64,000 nucleotides of DNA from Candidatus Bathyarchaeota archaeon (GCA_026014735.1 JAOZHT010000002.1:186001-250000); one strand, 5' to 3'; counted from the first letter of the stretch, positions 54,863 to 63,250 are shown. Numbers and translations are program-made. The notes: generated from the letters alone by a model not told the origin.

Positions 54863-55273
54863 TTACCGGTATGATTTCTGTTCCTTGGAACGTGCGCCTG
54901 CACCGCCGAATTTCTTGGTTTCTTTAGCGCGGCTGTCGCCTGCAATCATGGTGCGGTCGTATTCGCTAAAGACGGTGCGTAGATGAGTGCTTTTGGTCCA
55001 CTTCAATAGGCCGTTGGCGATTGCCATGCGGGCTGCCTCTGCCTGACCCATGTAGCCTCCGCCGCTGGTTTTCACGTCCATGTCTAGTGCCTGCCAGATG
55101 TCTGGGCCTGCCTGCAGAAGCGGCTCCATGATTTTGGCTTTAGCGATGTCGGGTTCGTAGATTTCGACTGGGGTGAGGTTTATGCGGACTTTGCCGATGC
55201 CCTGCTTGAGTATGGCGCGGGCAACTGCGGTTTTTCGTTTTCCGCTAACTACGAGTACTTTTTTTGCTGGCAT
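54863..55273 (-). CDS. rps9: Ribosomal protein S9
   Basis: 136 residues from ATG 55273. VSGKRKTAVARAILKQGIGKVRIN opens the protein (first residues 7-30), KTSGGGYMGQAEAARMAIA is the conserved centre and the end KKFGGAGARSKEQKSYR reaches the tRNA sites. A start nine codons upstream would run into rpl13. Small-subunit head protein. Confidence 0.95.
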   Translation of the reverse strand: MPAKKVLVVSGKRKTAVARAILKQGIGKVRINLTPVEIYEPDIAKAKIMEPLLQAGPDIWQALDMDVKTSGGGYMGQAEAARMAIANGLLKWTKSTHLRTVFSEYDRTMIAGDSRAKETKKFGGAGARSKEQKSYR

Positions 55274-55275
55274 GA

Positions 55276-55743
55276 TTATTCTTCCATCCTGTTTTTCCAT
55301 CCGATTTCGGTGGCTAATTCGCCAAGGGTGATGCGTGGACCTTTAAGGTTCGCCGCGGAAGCCTCGGGGAAAGTCACCATTTCTTTATCCTTGAATTCCA
55401 ATGGCACGCCCAAGTAGGTTTTTAGGCGCTTATACGCGTTTTTGCCTTTCGGCTGCTTTATGGGAAGCATGCCGCGTAGGGTCTTGCGTAGATACCGGTC
55501 GGGTCTGCGGTAGTGGAAGGGTCCACGTTCGGGTGCGCCGACTTCAAGGAAAAGGTGAGCTTCGGCGATTTTGCTTTTGCGTTTCCCTGAGAAAACTGCT
55601 TTCTCAGAGTTAAGAATGATGACTTCTTGCCCGTTAAGCAGCATCTTGGCGACTTTGCTGCCCATTCGACCAACGATTAAGCCTTCAGCGTTAACCAAGG
55701 TTGCTTGGGGTGCTTTTGCGGGTTTAACTGTTGTTTGTGCCAT
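55276..55743 (-). CDS. rpl13: Ribosomal protein L13
   Basis: 155 residues. NAEGLIVGRMGSKVAKMLLNGQ near the start, HYRRPDRYLRKTLRGMLP and KGKNAYKRLKTYLGVP are L13 hallmarks. Large-subunit protein; part of the S13-to-RpoN operon. Confidence 0.95.
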   Translation of the reverse strand: MAQTTVKPAKAPQATLVNAEGLIVGRMGSKVAKMLLNGQEVIILNSEKAVFSGKRKSKIAEAHLFLEVGAPERGPFHYRRPDRYLRKTLRGMLPIKQPKGKNAYKRLKTYLGVPLEFKDKEMVTFPEASAANLKGPRITLGELATEIGWKNRMEE

Positions 55744-55750
55744 TTTGTTT

Positions 55751-56113
55751 TCACCGGATGATTTTTACGTTTGAGCCCTTGGGGTTTTTCTCGATGAGCT
55801 CTTGGATTGGGATACATTTTGATTTAGCTGCTGCAAGCTTGGCTTTTGCTGCATCCGACACCTCAAAGGCGGCGACGGTTACAGCGTGATCCAATGCGCC
55901 TGAAGCTAAAACTTTGCCTGGAACAACCACAACGTCGGCTTTCTCGGTGTTGCGGTTTATGCTGCTTAGGTTCACGGAGATGCGTTGGCGGCGGGCTTTA
56001 GCCAGGTGGTCTGCTACGTCTAGCCAGATGGGGGCTTCTTGTTCTCTGCTTGTTTTGCGTAGAAGACTGATGAGTTCGATTAGTTGGGGGTTGGTGGTTT
56101 TGGTTTCTCTCAT
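55751..56113 (-). CDS. rpl18e: Ribosomal protein L18e
   Basis: 120 residues of the archaeal/eukaryotic L18e family, with SREQEAPIWLDVADHLAKARRQR, VNLSSINRNTEKADVVVVPGKVLASGAL. Its ATG overlaps the rpoD stop as ATGA, a translational-coupling junction. Confidence 0.95.
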   Translation of the reverse strand: MRETKTTNPQLIELISLLRKTSREQEAPIWLDVADHLAKARRQRISVNLSSINRNTEKADVVVVPGKVLASGALDHAVTVAAFEVSDAAKAKLAAAKSKCIPIQELIEKNPKGSNVKIIR

Positions 56114-56937
56114 GGTAGTTCAGCCTTGATTAAGGTTTCAAATTCGTCTAGTTGTTTGCCTAACAGTTTGGTGGCTTCTTTAAGTACCCGCTCGGGTGGA
56201 AGCGCACCTGTAGATTCAATGTTTAGGATGAACGCGTTCTTTTCCCACTCGATTTTAAGCGGGGAAGGCTTCTGGGTGCAGGCCTCGACGCAGTCCATGC
56301 ATAAGGTGCAGGCTAAGAGGTCGCGGACAGCCATTTTCTCATCCTTGAAAGCTAAAACCTTCTTGGAGCAGATGTCAACGCATTTAGAGCAGCCCTCACA
56401 CTTCTCCGCGGGAACAGTGATTTTGGGGTAATACTTGTAAGCGCACATCGAGACAGGCTGCCACTTAGCGTGGGTTTTGCCTTTGCCAAGCCGCGCGTAC
56501 GCTTCAAGCTTCAGCTTCTGGTTCTTTGCCAACTTAATAATTGGGATTTTGTCGGAAACCGGGAGAATCTCGGGGTTCTCGGAGACGATTTCGCCTGAGT
56601 AGACAGTTCGGGTGCCATCCTTGGCTTCTGCATCAAGCGTTAGGGTGACGCGGCATTGGGGGCAGCCGAATTCGCTTTGGCACTCGCAGCTTTCAGGCAA
56701 ATTATAGGAGTCAAGGTCAGTGCGCAGGGGGGTAAGGCCGAGGCGATGCGCGATGATTTCGTCCTGCAGAATCGAGCTGTTCTCGATCATGACGACTTCT
56801 TCAATTGCCATACAGGGAACCTCAGCAAGCGCTAAGCGACGCAGAGCGTTCATTAAAGGAACATCCGCGTCTCGAACTACAACGCGTAAGGCAATATCGT
56901 TCTTTTCTAAGATTTCCATTTTCACTTGCTGAGACAC
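56110..56937 (-). CDS. rpoD: RNA polymerase subunit D (Rpo3) with two Fe-S motifs
   Basis: 275 residues. Equivalent of bacterial alpha/eukaryotic Rpb3. N-terminal assembly domain (DVPLMNALRRLALAEVP, AIEEVVMIENSS), insert, and in the C-terminal half a ferredoxin-like domain with CEGCSKCVDIC and CTLCMDCVEAC, binding two [4Fe-4S] clusters as in several archaeal RpoD proteins. The Cys residues are all retained, unlike in many other archaea. Confidence 0.95.
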   Translation of the reverse strand: MSQQVKMEILEKNDIALRVVVRDADVPLMNALRRLALAEVPCMAIEEVVMIENSSILQDEIIAHRLGLTPLRTDLDSYNLPESCECQSEFGCPQCRVTLTLDAEAKDGTRTVYSGEIVSENPEILPVSDKIPIIKLAKNQKLKLEAYARLGKGKTHAKWQPVSMCAYKYYPKITVPAEKCEGCSKCVDICSKKVLAFKDEKMAVRDLLACTLCMDCVEACTQKPSPLKIEWEKNAFILNIESTGALPPERVLKEATKLLGKQLDEFETLIKAELP

Positions 56938-57027
56938 TCCAATAAGTTACATCAACTGATGCGCGGTCAATAGGATATTTCGGTGCATTATTTGTATTTT
57001 TCCCCTTAAATAGTGGGGGTGGAGAGA

Positions 57028-57432
57028 TTAGACTCTTCTGCCTCTTCTTCCGCCGGGTCGTCTTGTGCCGTCGTGGGGAATCGGGGTGACTTCTTCGATG
57101 CGTTCAATGCGGAAGCCAAATCTTGCTAAGGCTCTGATTGCTGCCTGTGCGCCTGGCCCAGGGGTTCTGGGTCCACTGCCGCCGGGTGCGCGGACTTTGA
57201 TGTGTATGGCGGTTATGCCTTTGTCACGTGCAACTTCAGCTGCGCCTGTGGCTGCTCGCATAGCTGCGTAGGGTGAGGATTCCATGCGGTCTGCTTTAAC
57301 GTACATGCCGCCGGTGGTGCGTGAGATGGTTTCTGCGCCAGATATGTCAGTGATGTGGATTAGGGTGTTGTTGTAGGAACTGAAGATATGGACAATTGCC
57401 CATTTCTCGTTGCGTTTGCTATTGGCGCTCAG
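57028..57432 (-). CDS. rps11: Ribosomal protein S11, apparent CTG start
   Basis: 134 residues when begun at CTG 57432-57430. The frame upstream has a stop (TAG) 12 codons earlier and no ATG, GTG or TTG; the first downstream ATG would drop 42 conserved residues. Read from CTG, the protein starts [20 protein letters not shown], matching family N-termini; ATT is one codon upstream. CTG overlaps the rps4 stop as CTGA, and GGAGG lies at 57442-57446, nine bases before CTG. The C-terminus ([15 protein letters not shown]) is standard. Confidence 0.93.
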   Translation of the reverse strand: MSANSKRNEKWAIVHIFSSYNNTLIHITDISGAETISRTTGGMYVKADRMESSPYAAMRAATGAAEVARDKGITAIHIKVRAPGGSGPRTPGPGAQAAIRALARFGFRIERIEEVTPIPHDGTRRPGGRRGRRV

Positions 57433-58019
57433 AATCTGCCGCCTCCGCGTCCGCCTCTGCGTCCTCTACGGGGTTCCCGTACCTCAGGGGGTTTAGCTAC
57501 AACGCTAAGGCCCAAGCGTAGGGGATGCTCCTGTTTTGCAACGGCGCTTTCAGGTGAATAGACGATTTTTGGCTCTTCCTCTTTGGGCACGATGTAGCCG
57601 GGGATGGTTACTCTGCGGTTATCGATGGTTACGTGGCCGTGAGTGATAAGTTGACGTGCCTGGAAGCTGGTGCGTGCCAATCCCTTGCGGAAAACGATTG
57701 TTTGCAGTCTCCGCTCCAAGATGTCCTCGATGGTTAAGTCGAGCACGTTGTCGAGAACCGCGGTTTCCGCCAAGATACCCTTCTTTTTAAGGGTTGCCAG
57801 CAGCTCATTCTCCATTTTCGCGCGTTCCTCTTCGCTTTTGCTGATGAGGGAGCGGGCGATGCCTCTGGCCTTGGACAGGGTGGTTTTGTGGCGCCAAAGC
57901 TCATGTTTGTTACGTAAACCGTATAGCCCCAGAAGCTTTAGTTCTTCTTGGAGGATGTCTTTTCGCCAAGGGAAACGTGGCGTTTCGAATTTCTTACGTT
58001 GCTTCTTTGGATCTCCCAT
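57429..58019 (-). CDS. rps4: Ribosomal protein S4
   Basis: 196 residues. [33 protein letters not shown] is the S4 RNA-binding domain (about 110-142, quoted by ends in the family). RPGRG-type basic tail ([13 protein letters not shown]) at the end, which also encodes the GGAGG site used by rps11. Two bases separate it from rps13. Confidence 0.95.
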   Translation of the reverse strand: MGDPKKQRKKFETPRFPWRKDILQEELKLLGLYGLRNKHELWRHKTTLSKARGIARSLISKSEEERAKMENELLATLKKKGILAETAVLDNVLDLTIEDILERRLQTIVFRKGLARTSFQARQLITHGHVTIDNRRVTIPGYIVPKEEEPKIVYSPESAVAKQEHPLRLGLSVVAKPPEVREPRRGRRGGRGGGRF

Positions 58020-58021
58020 GC

Positions 58022-58507
58022 TTATTTGCCTCCGGCGGCAGGTGCACCCGGCTTAGCCATCAGAGTCTTCTTCTTAACTCCTAAAGATTTACCTTGGCGC
58101 CCAGTGGTTTTGGTTCTTTGGCCTCTTACTTTCAGGCTGTAAGCATGGCGGTATCCACGCCAGGACCTGATTTCTTTGGCTCCGTCAATGTCAGTTTTTA
58201 TTTTATATGCGAGTTCTGCACTTAGAAGATGCATGTCTTTTCCGGTGTCGCTGTCTTTGCGGCGGTTAAACATCCATGCGGGGATGCTATATTTTGCTGG
58301 GTCCCGGATTACATCTTCGATTTTTGATACGTCTGATTCAGTAATCAAACCAACGCGTAGGTCAGGGTTTACGCCTGCCTTCTTGATGATGGCGTTGGCG
58401 AGGCTTGAACTTAAGCCTTTAACCTGTGCAACTGCATAAGAAGTCTTCATGGTGCCCTGAACGTCGGTGCCCATGATACGAACAATATAGCGGTATTCCT
58501 GTGACAT
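58022..58507 (-). CDS. rps13: Ribosomal protein S13
   Basis: 161 residues, archaeal length. [42 protein letters not shown] and a Lys/Pro-rich tail are typical. It opens the S13-S4-S11-RpoD-L18e-L13-S9-RpoN operon. A TATA-like GTTTAAATAA lies at 58561-58570 on the minus strand, about 54-63 bases from the start. Confidence 0.95.
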   Translation of the reverse strand: MSQEYRYIVRIMGTDVQGTMKTSYAVAQVKGLSSSLANAIIKKAGVNPDLRVGLITESDVSKIEDVIRDPAKYSIPAWMFNRRKDSDTGKDMHLLSAELAYKIKTDIDGAKEIRSWRGYRHAYSLKVRGQRTKTTGRQGKSLGVKKKTLMAKPGAPAAGGK

Positions 58508-58560
58508 GCTGAATTTTCATCCGTTTTTTAGCTTGAAGCATATACGAAATGACTTGGTGT

Positions 58561-58570
58561 TTATTTAAAC
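58561..58570 (-). promoter_or_regulatory. TATA box of the ribosomal/RNAP operon
   Basis: GTTTAAATAA on the minus strand, upstream of rps13. Good match to the archaeal TATA consensus; assigned by position only. Confidence 0.5.
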
Positions 58571-58689
58571 CTTCCCTAGCAGAAACATCCATCATGGGTC
58601 GAGGAAAAAACAAGATTTACCCAAGCAAAGCGGATTTCCGCCTCATAATCGAAAGGTAAAATACCATGCTGTGTCCACTTAGAGAAGCT

Positions 58690-58944
58690 ATGGATGCTAT
58701 TACAGTCCTTGGATTGGCAGCTGCCGCGTTAACCACCGTCGCGTTGTTTCCTCAGCTGTTCAAGGTGATTAAAACCAAATCCACCAAAGATATCTCAACG
58801 GGGATGTTTAGCCTATTCTGCAGCGGAGTCCTGCTGTGGTTCATCTATGGATTGCTCACCAACCATCTGCCCATAATCATCGCGAACTCCGTGGCGTTTG
58901 TCCAGGCTGTTATCATTCTTATTTTCAAAGTAAAATACAAGTAA
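58690..58944 (+). CDS. SemiSWEET-type (PQ-loop) small transporter
   Basis: 84 residues from ATG 58690. Three transmembrane helices with the PQ motif FPQLFKVIKTKSTKDIS following helix 1, as in SemiSWEET sugar transporters, which dimerise. An earlier TTG at 58666 would add eight residues. A 21-codon open frame (58594-58659) sits just upstream with an ATG, possibly a leader peptide or chance. Confidence 0.88.
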   Translation: MDAITVLGLAAAALTTVALFPQLFKVIKTKSTKDISTGMFSLFCSGVLLWFIYGLLTNHLPIIIANSVAFVQAVIILIFKVKYK

Positions 58945-59015
58945 ACAGCGGCATCAGCGGATTTTAACTAAAGCTTTTCAACCCACACCGCCATATCCAT
59001 AACGGAGGAACCGCC

Positions 59016-60164
59016 ATGCCAAAACCCAACAGAAAAGCACTCATCGCCGCATCCGCCATCCTAGCAGTCATCGTTGTCTCCGCCGCCATCTTAAGCATCA
59101 GCTACCACACCGACAAGCCGCCCAAAACGTTCTATGTGGGCGTAGAAGTCGCATACGGCGACATTGAAGATTTAACCTCGCTGGTAGACGAAGTTAAAAA
59201 CTACACGAATCTGGTGGTTCTGGGGCTGCCCGGTGTCTCCATAAACCGGACCCTGCTGGATATGAGCTGCAACTACATCGCAGCGGCTGATCTGCATTTT
59301 GTGGTCTTATTCACCAACCTCACCCAGTACAGCAGCTGGCAAAACACCACGCCCGCAGAATGGGTAGCCGATGCCAAACAGCGCTACGGCGACAAGTTTC
59401 TGGCGGTTTACCGCTGGGACGAAGCAGGCGGCGACCAAATCGACCGCAGCAGATACATGGAAGTCAGGTCTGCAGAAAGCCACGCGGAGGCAGCCCAAAA
59501 ATACGTGGATGTTTTGGCGCCTGAGATCCAGTATTATCAGGCGGAGGGGCAGAAGGTTTTGACGGCGGATTATGGGCTGTACTGGTTTGATTACCGCGCA
59601 GGCTACGATGTGGTGTTGGCGGAGCTGGGCTGGAACAGTAGCCGCGAGCAGCAAATCGCCTTGGTGAGGGGAGCCGCCCGAGCCCACGATAAGGACTGGG
59701 GCGCCATGATAACTTGGACCTACAGCCAGGAACCCTATATTGCCTCGGGAGCGGAGGTGTATGAGGATTTGGTTTTAGCCTATGACAGCGGCGCCAGATA
59801 TGCGGTGGTGTTTAGTTATCCGCAGACAGACAAACACGGCATATTAGGTCAAGAGCACCTCGATACGCTAAAAGACTTCTGGAGCTACATCGCCAGCCAC
59901 CCTCAAGCGGATTATGCAGCGGTGAAGACGGCGTATGTACTGCCCGCGGATTATGGCTTTGGCTTCCGAAGCTCAAACGACACGGTTTGGGGGCTCTGGA
60001 GCGGCGATAGCCAAAGCCGGCAGATCTACGGCGAGGTAGAAGCACTCATCATGCAGTTCGGGGCAGACTTTGACATCCTCTGCGATTACCCATCGCTGAT
60101 GGCTGATGCCCATGGCCGCTATGGCACAGTGATTTATTGGAACGGCACCCACCTCGCCCCCTAA
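59016..60164 (+). CDS. Exported protein of unknown function, possible TIM-barrel
   Basis: 382 residues. Anchor or signal segment at 8-29 (ALIAASAILAVIVVSAAILS), then a domain with YRWDEAGGDQIDRSR, LAELGWNSSREQQIALVRGAARAHDKDWGAMITW and YAVVFSYPQTDKHG, which has the feel of an extracellular glycosidase-like barrel; acidic residues at barrel-strand ends are possible catalytic ones. I do not recognise a named family. Ends before the convergent membrane gene. Confidence 0.6.
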   Translation: MPKPNRKALIAASAILAVIVVSAAILSISYHTDKPPKTFYVGVEVAYGDIEDLTSLVDEVKNYTNLVVLGLPGVSINRTLLDMSCNYIAAADLHFVVLFTNLTQYSSWQNTTPAEWVADAKQRYGDKFLAVYRWDEAGGDQIDRSRYMEVRSAESHAEAAQKYVDVLAPEIQYYQAEGQKVLTADYGLYWFDYRAGYDVVLAELGWNSSREQQIALVRGAARAHDKDWGAMITWTYSQEPYIASGAEVYEDLVLAYDSGARYAVVFSYPQTDKHGILGQEHLDTLKDFWSYIASHPQADYAAVKTAYVLPADYGFGFRSSNDTVWGLWSGDSQSRQIYGEVEALIMQFGADFDILCDYPSLMADAHGRYGTVIYWNGTHLAP

Positions 60165-60220
60165 GCTGCAGGTGCGATAGAAAACAGGGAGGCGTTTGAG
60201 GTTTTTGCAGATCCAAGTTT

Positions 60221-60919
60221 TCAGCGGAAGCTTTGCCGTCTGGTGCCGGCAGCCACCAAAACAAGCCCAGCCGCAACAAGCGCCAAACCAAACAGAAAAC
60301 CCGGCACTGCAGAAAACTGTAGCCCACGGGGATAATGCGGGAACAGGTAGTTGCTGGCCAGCTGCCACGCCGACGGAGCAAAAATGACAGCGGAGAAAAA
60401 CAGGACGGCGCTGCCTAACCAGAAAGCAGATGTTTTCTTTCTATGAAACCGCGCAGAGAGCTGCCTACGGTTGATGAAGCAACCCAGCAGAAGCGGCACA
60501 AACACCACGACAAGAACCAGGAGAAACACCAGCCACTGCGTCGAGTACCCCACGCTAAAATACACGATGCCAAGGAGCATGTTGACTTTTGGTTCGGAGC
60601 TCCAATCTGAGGTGCCGTTGCCGTAGATTTCTATGGTGTGAGAACCGCAGGCTAAATCTGATAGAAGCGTGTGTCCATCGGTGGGTTTTGGCGGTTGCCC
60701 ATCGAGGCTGTAGCTAAACGAAGTGAAGTTGTAGCCGCTGTGGGAAGTGGGGGCAAAGCTGAGCATGACGCTGCTTGGGTAGATTTGGTTGTCTTGGGGC
60801 GAATCCACGGTGAGCATCGGGGGCGCAATGGGGTTTGCGGTGGCGGATAGAAATGTCTGGGCGGAAAACGACAGCAGAAGCGCCAAACCGAGAAGAACTA
60901 AACCTTTTTTTCCGAACAT
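60221..60919 (-). CDS. Exported protein with Ig-like domain and three C-terminal helices
   Basis: 232 residues from ATG 60919. Signal peptide (LVLLGLALLLSFSAQTFL), an Ig-like region (MLTVDSPQDNQIYPSSVMLSF, GSHTIEIYGNG) and three to four transmembrane helices (about 125-230). Similar surface proteins are frequent in this lineage; role unknown. Part of the set of membrane genes at 60-63 kb. Confidence 0.65.
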   Translation of the reverse strand: MFGKKGLVLLGLALLLSFSAQTFLSATANPIAPPMLTVDSPQDNQIYPSSVMLSFAPTSHSGYNFTSFSYSLDGQPPKPTDGHTLLSDLACGSHTIEIYGNGTSDWSSEPKVNMLLGIVYFSVGYSTQWLVFLLVLVVVFVPLLLGCFINRRQLSARFHRKKTSAFWLGSAVLFFSAVIFAPSAWQLASNYLFPHYPRGLQFSAVPGFLFGLALVAAGLVLVAAGTRRQSFR

Positions 60920-60929
60920 ACACTCCACC

Positions 60930-61523
60930 TCATAACACACAGGGGGTACTTGTGGTGCTCACCAGATAGCAGCCCAAGGTGCTGTTCCATACGCAGTAGA
61001 CTTTATCTGTAGAAGCGGTAACGATGGGACCCCTGTTTTCGGATTCCACAGTGAGGGTGAAATCGCAGCCCGCCACGCTTTCATCTATTCTAAACAGCAC
61101 CGAAACGCTTTGTTCCCTGTGGACCCCCTGGAAGCTAAGGGGCAGTTTAATTGCGGTGTCGTTTAGCTGCGTATAATCTGGGTTAGCTTCGAAGGTAGCG
61201 TTGTTTGTGGTTATTAGCAAATTAAAGCTTGTTGCCCTTCTGCAAAGGCTTGTGCAAACGAAAGTGAACTGGCTTGCTCGGTCAGCGTAGAAGCGGTCGC
61301 CTTGGGCTTCAACGTGGTATGTGACGGCGGCAACCCCTAAAGATGCATCGTAGGCTTGATACATGGGTAAGCTTAGCGCCAACGCTACAGCCAAATAGAT
61401 TAGCAGGTTCCTTTTTGTTGGGCGCCTCAGAGAGGGAATTTTTGCTGCGGCAGCAATGAAGACCACAAAGATAACGATGAATACAACGATGTAGAGAAAG
61501 GGATCGGTGTGTGCTATTGACAT
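60930..61523 (-). CDS. Membrane protein with extracellular domain, paralog of the next gene
   Basis: 197 residues. Two N-terminal transmembrane helices (about 9-30 and 39-58) and an outside domain with YTQLNDTAIKLPLSFQG, matched by YIQVNDTAIKIPFSFHG in the neighbouring protein at 61646-62275. The two genes are a tandem duplication. Conserved 44-base elements precede both. Function unknown. Confidence 0.7.
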   Translation of the reverse strand: MSIAHTDPFLYIVVFIVIFVVFIAAAAKIPSLRRPTKRNLLIYLAVALALSLPMYQAYDASLGVAAVTYHVEAQGDRFYADRASQFTFVCTSLCRRATSFNLLITTNNATFEANPDYTQLNDTAIKLPLSFQGVHREQSVSVLFRIDESVAGCDFTLTVESENRGPIVTASTDKVYCVWNSTLGCYLVSTTSTPCVL

Positions 61524-61559
61524 CGGCTATGCTCCTTGCATAGTAGGGTAACTGCGGTA

Positions 61560-61603
61560 CTTAATGCGATGTATTAGCACGTTCTGTTCTGGTTTTAGTA
61601 CAC
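61560..61603 (-). promoter_or_regulatory. Duplicated upstream element, copy 1
   Basis: 44 bases matching 62316-62359 at 39 positions and lying about 37 bases before the start of the downstream paralog, as copy 2 does for its gene. It contains GTACTAAAAC and GTGCTAATAC on the minus strand, 21 bases apart (two helical turns). Likely regulatory site or shared ancestry of the duplicated genes. Confidence 0.45.
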
Positions 61604-61645
61604 CCAGCCAAGCCCCAGTCTTTTTCTTTGCCAGACCAAGCGGGC

Positions 61646-62275
61646 CTAAAAGGAGCCTCCAATCGCGGGCATTGGAACCGCAAGCGGCGGCGAATCAGCC
61701 ATGGCAAAACTTTGGGTAGCTTCATCCCAGTTACATTGAATATTAGTTAAATATGCGGTGACAATCATTGGGCTATCTGTTTGGCGCTCAACAGAGGGAT
61801 AAAACGAGAGGCTAGTTGCGTTGGCTGCCGTGAAGTAAACGGGCTTGGTTTCTTGGCCCTCGCCATGGAAGCTAAAGGGGATTTTTATGGCTGTATCATT
61901 GACTTGGATGTAGCCCTGCTGACCCCCCGTTTGGAGCGTGGCATTTGCAGATTTGAAAACCACGTAAAATTGCACATTTTTAGCGCCTTGGCTGTAGCAG
62001 GTTACGGTGAACTGGTTTTGCTGCCCCACAAAAATGGGGCTTTGGGTTTTTTGTATCCCAAACGAAACCAGGTTTGGACCCGCAGTCACATCGTAGGCTC
62101 GATAGCTGATTAAACAGAAAATGGCAATCAAGGCTGCGTAGGCCATAAGGTTGCGTTTTCTGCGGTAAGCCCTCATCGGAGGATACTTCCAAAACACCAC
62201 TAAAACAACTAGTACACAGATTGCAAGAAGTATCAGGTATGGATAGGCGTTGACTACAGGGTCAATAATCATCAT
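61646..62275 (-). CDS. Membrane protein with extracellular domain, paralog of the previous gene
   Basis: 209 residues. Two N-terminal helices (about 11-31 and 41-58) and an outside domain including YIQVNDTAIKIPFSFHGEG. Orthology to any named family is not apparent. Arose by duplication with the gene at 60930-61523; the upstream elements duplicated too. Confidence 0.7.
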   Translation of the reverse strand: MMIIDPVVNAYPYLILLAICVLVVLVVFWKYPPMRAYRRKRNLMAYAALIAIFCLISYRAYDVTAGPNLVSFGIQKTQSPIFVGQQNQFTVTCYSQGAKNVQFYVVFKSANATLQTGGQQGYIQVNDTAIKIPFSFHGEGQETKPVYFTAANATSLSFYPSVERQTDSPMIVTAYLTNIQCNWDEATQSFAMADSPPLAVPMPAIGGSF

Positions 62276-62315
62276 GGTAGTGTCTTCCTTGTGCTAAAAA
62301 GAGGGACAGGTCGTT

Positions 62316-62359
62316 CTTAATGCGATGCTTTAGCACGTGTTGTTCTGGTTTTAGCACAC
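62316..62359 (-). promoter_or_regulatory. Duplicated upstream element, copy 2
   Basis: Counterpart of 61560-61603. On the minus strand GTGCTAAA occurs at 62357-62350 and 62336-62329, 21 bases apart; another GTGCTAAA on the plus strand lies at 62291-62298. This three-copy arrangement near the gene start looks like a protein-binding site. The wHTH protein at 62819-63250 is a candidate binder. Confidence 0.45.
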
Positions 62360-62369
62360 AGAGAGCGTT

Positions 62370-62681
62370 TTAATTCTTGTCGAGGTTTTTTTCTCTGAAG
62401 AACAGCAGAACCACGGCTACACCGACGATTACCGCCGCAGCCGCGAACATGAGGAAGGCTGGGAGGGAGTAGAGGTCGGCCGCTGAAGCCATAGGCTGCG
62501 GGGCCGCTGTCGGCACCGATGCACCCACTCGAGGCGTCGGGATTGGGTTAGCGCCATAATTTTCTGACCCCGTCGTGAACACATCGGCTTGTTCTTGGGG
62601 TACAATCATGCTGATAGCGCCCGCTAACAGTAACGCAAGCGTTATTGCCAGAACCGGAGCCATCAGCATTTTAGTATTCAT
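62370..62681 (-). CDS. Small exported protein with C-terminal transmembrane helix
   Basis: 103 residues: N-terminal signal helix (LMAPVLAITLALLLAGAIS), a Pro/Thr-rich middle and a second helix near the end (LPAFLMFAAAAVIVGVAVVLLFF), ending in basic residues. Function unknown. Divergent from the wHTH gene at 62819 with a palindrome between. Confidence 0.65.
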   Translation of the reverse strand: MNTKMLMAPVLAITLALLLAGAISMIVPQEQADVFTTGSENYGANPIPTPRVGASVPTAAPQPMASAADLYSLPAFLMFAAAAVIVGVAVVLLFFREKNLDKN

Positions 62682-62692
62682 TTTCTGAACCT

Positions 62693-62712
62693 TTCAGTAA
62701 TCAGTTACTGAA
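62693..62712 (-). promoter_or_regulatory. Operator-like palindrome TTCAGTAA-N4-TTACTGAA
   Basis: Perfect 8-4-8 inverted repeat, 12 bases before the minus-strand gene start and directly next to its TATA-like TGTATATTC (about 62711-62718). The same geometry (palindrome between TATA and start) is seen at 22840-22861. The divergent wHTH gene may encode the regulator. Confidence 0.55.
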
Positions 62713-62818
62713 TATACAGACCTTTATTTAATGCTATTTTAGCGTAAAGATGTTCTAAAGTTTCGAACAGTCGCTGTCCATAGCTCTTAAATGCTTAAAC
62801 AGAATATTCTCTGGGTAA

Positions 62819-63250
62819 GTGTCCTCTGTGTCAACTGGCGAATCCAAAGAAGTGCTTAAGGGAACAACCCTTGAAGTCTACCGTTTCCTACTGAAAAGCA
62901 AAAAGCCAGTGGGCACGCGGGAACTCCAAAGGGCGCTTGACCTCAGCAGTTCATCGGTTGCCACCTACCATCTGGGCAAACTCGAAGAAGCGGGGCTGCT
63001 GCGCCGCGAACTGGGCGGATACAGCGTTGCCAAGTACCTGCTGGAGAACAGCATCAAAATCAGCCGGTTCCTCGTCCCACGGTACCTCTTCTACGCCATC
63101 TTCGCGGTGGCGGCGCTGGTTCTGGAGCTGACAGTTCTGCAGCCCTCGGTGATGTATCGGGAATACGTGTTTTCGTTGGCGGTAACGGCGGTTTTTGTGG
63201 TTTTTCTATGCTATGAAACCGCTAAGACATGGAAAAGCGGCACTCTATAG
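62819..63250 (+). CDS. Membrane-bound winged-helix regulator
   Basis: 143 residues. Winged helix (about 16-70, LEVYRFLLKSKKPVGTRELQ, then SSVATYHLGKLEEAGLLRR) followed by two transmembrane helices (about 88-107 and 112-134). Same layout as the protein at 50368-50796. GTG start. Divergent from the small exported protein gene, with a palindrome in between. Confidence 0.78.
   Translation: MSSVSTGESKEVLKGTTLEVYRFLLKSKKPVGTRELQRALDLSSSSVATYHLGKLEEAGLLRRELGGYSVAKYLLENSIKISRFLVPRYLFYAIFAVAALVLELTVLQPSVMYREYVFSLAVTAVFVVFLCYETAKTWKSGTL

Noticed and set aside
58594-58659. 21-codon ATG frame before the SemiSWEET gene
   Set aside because: Too short to support without conservation; kept only as a possible leader peptide.
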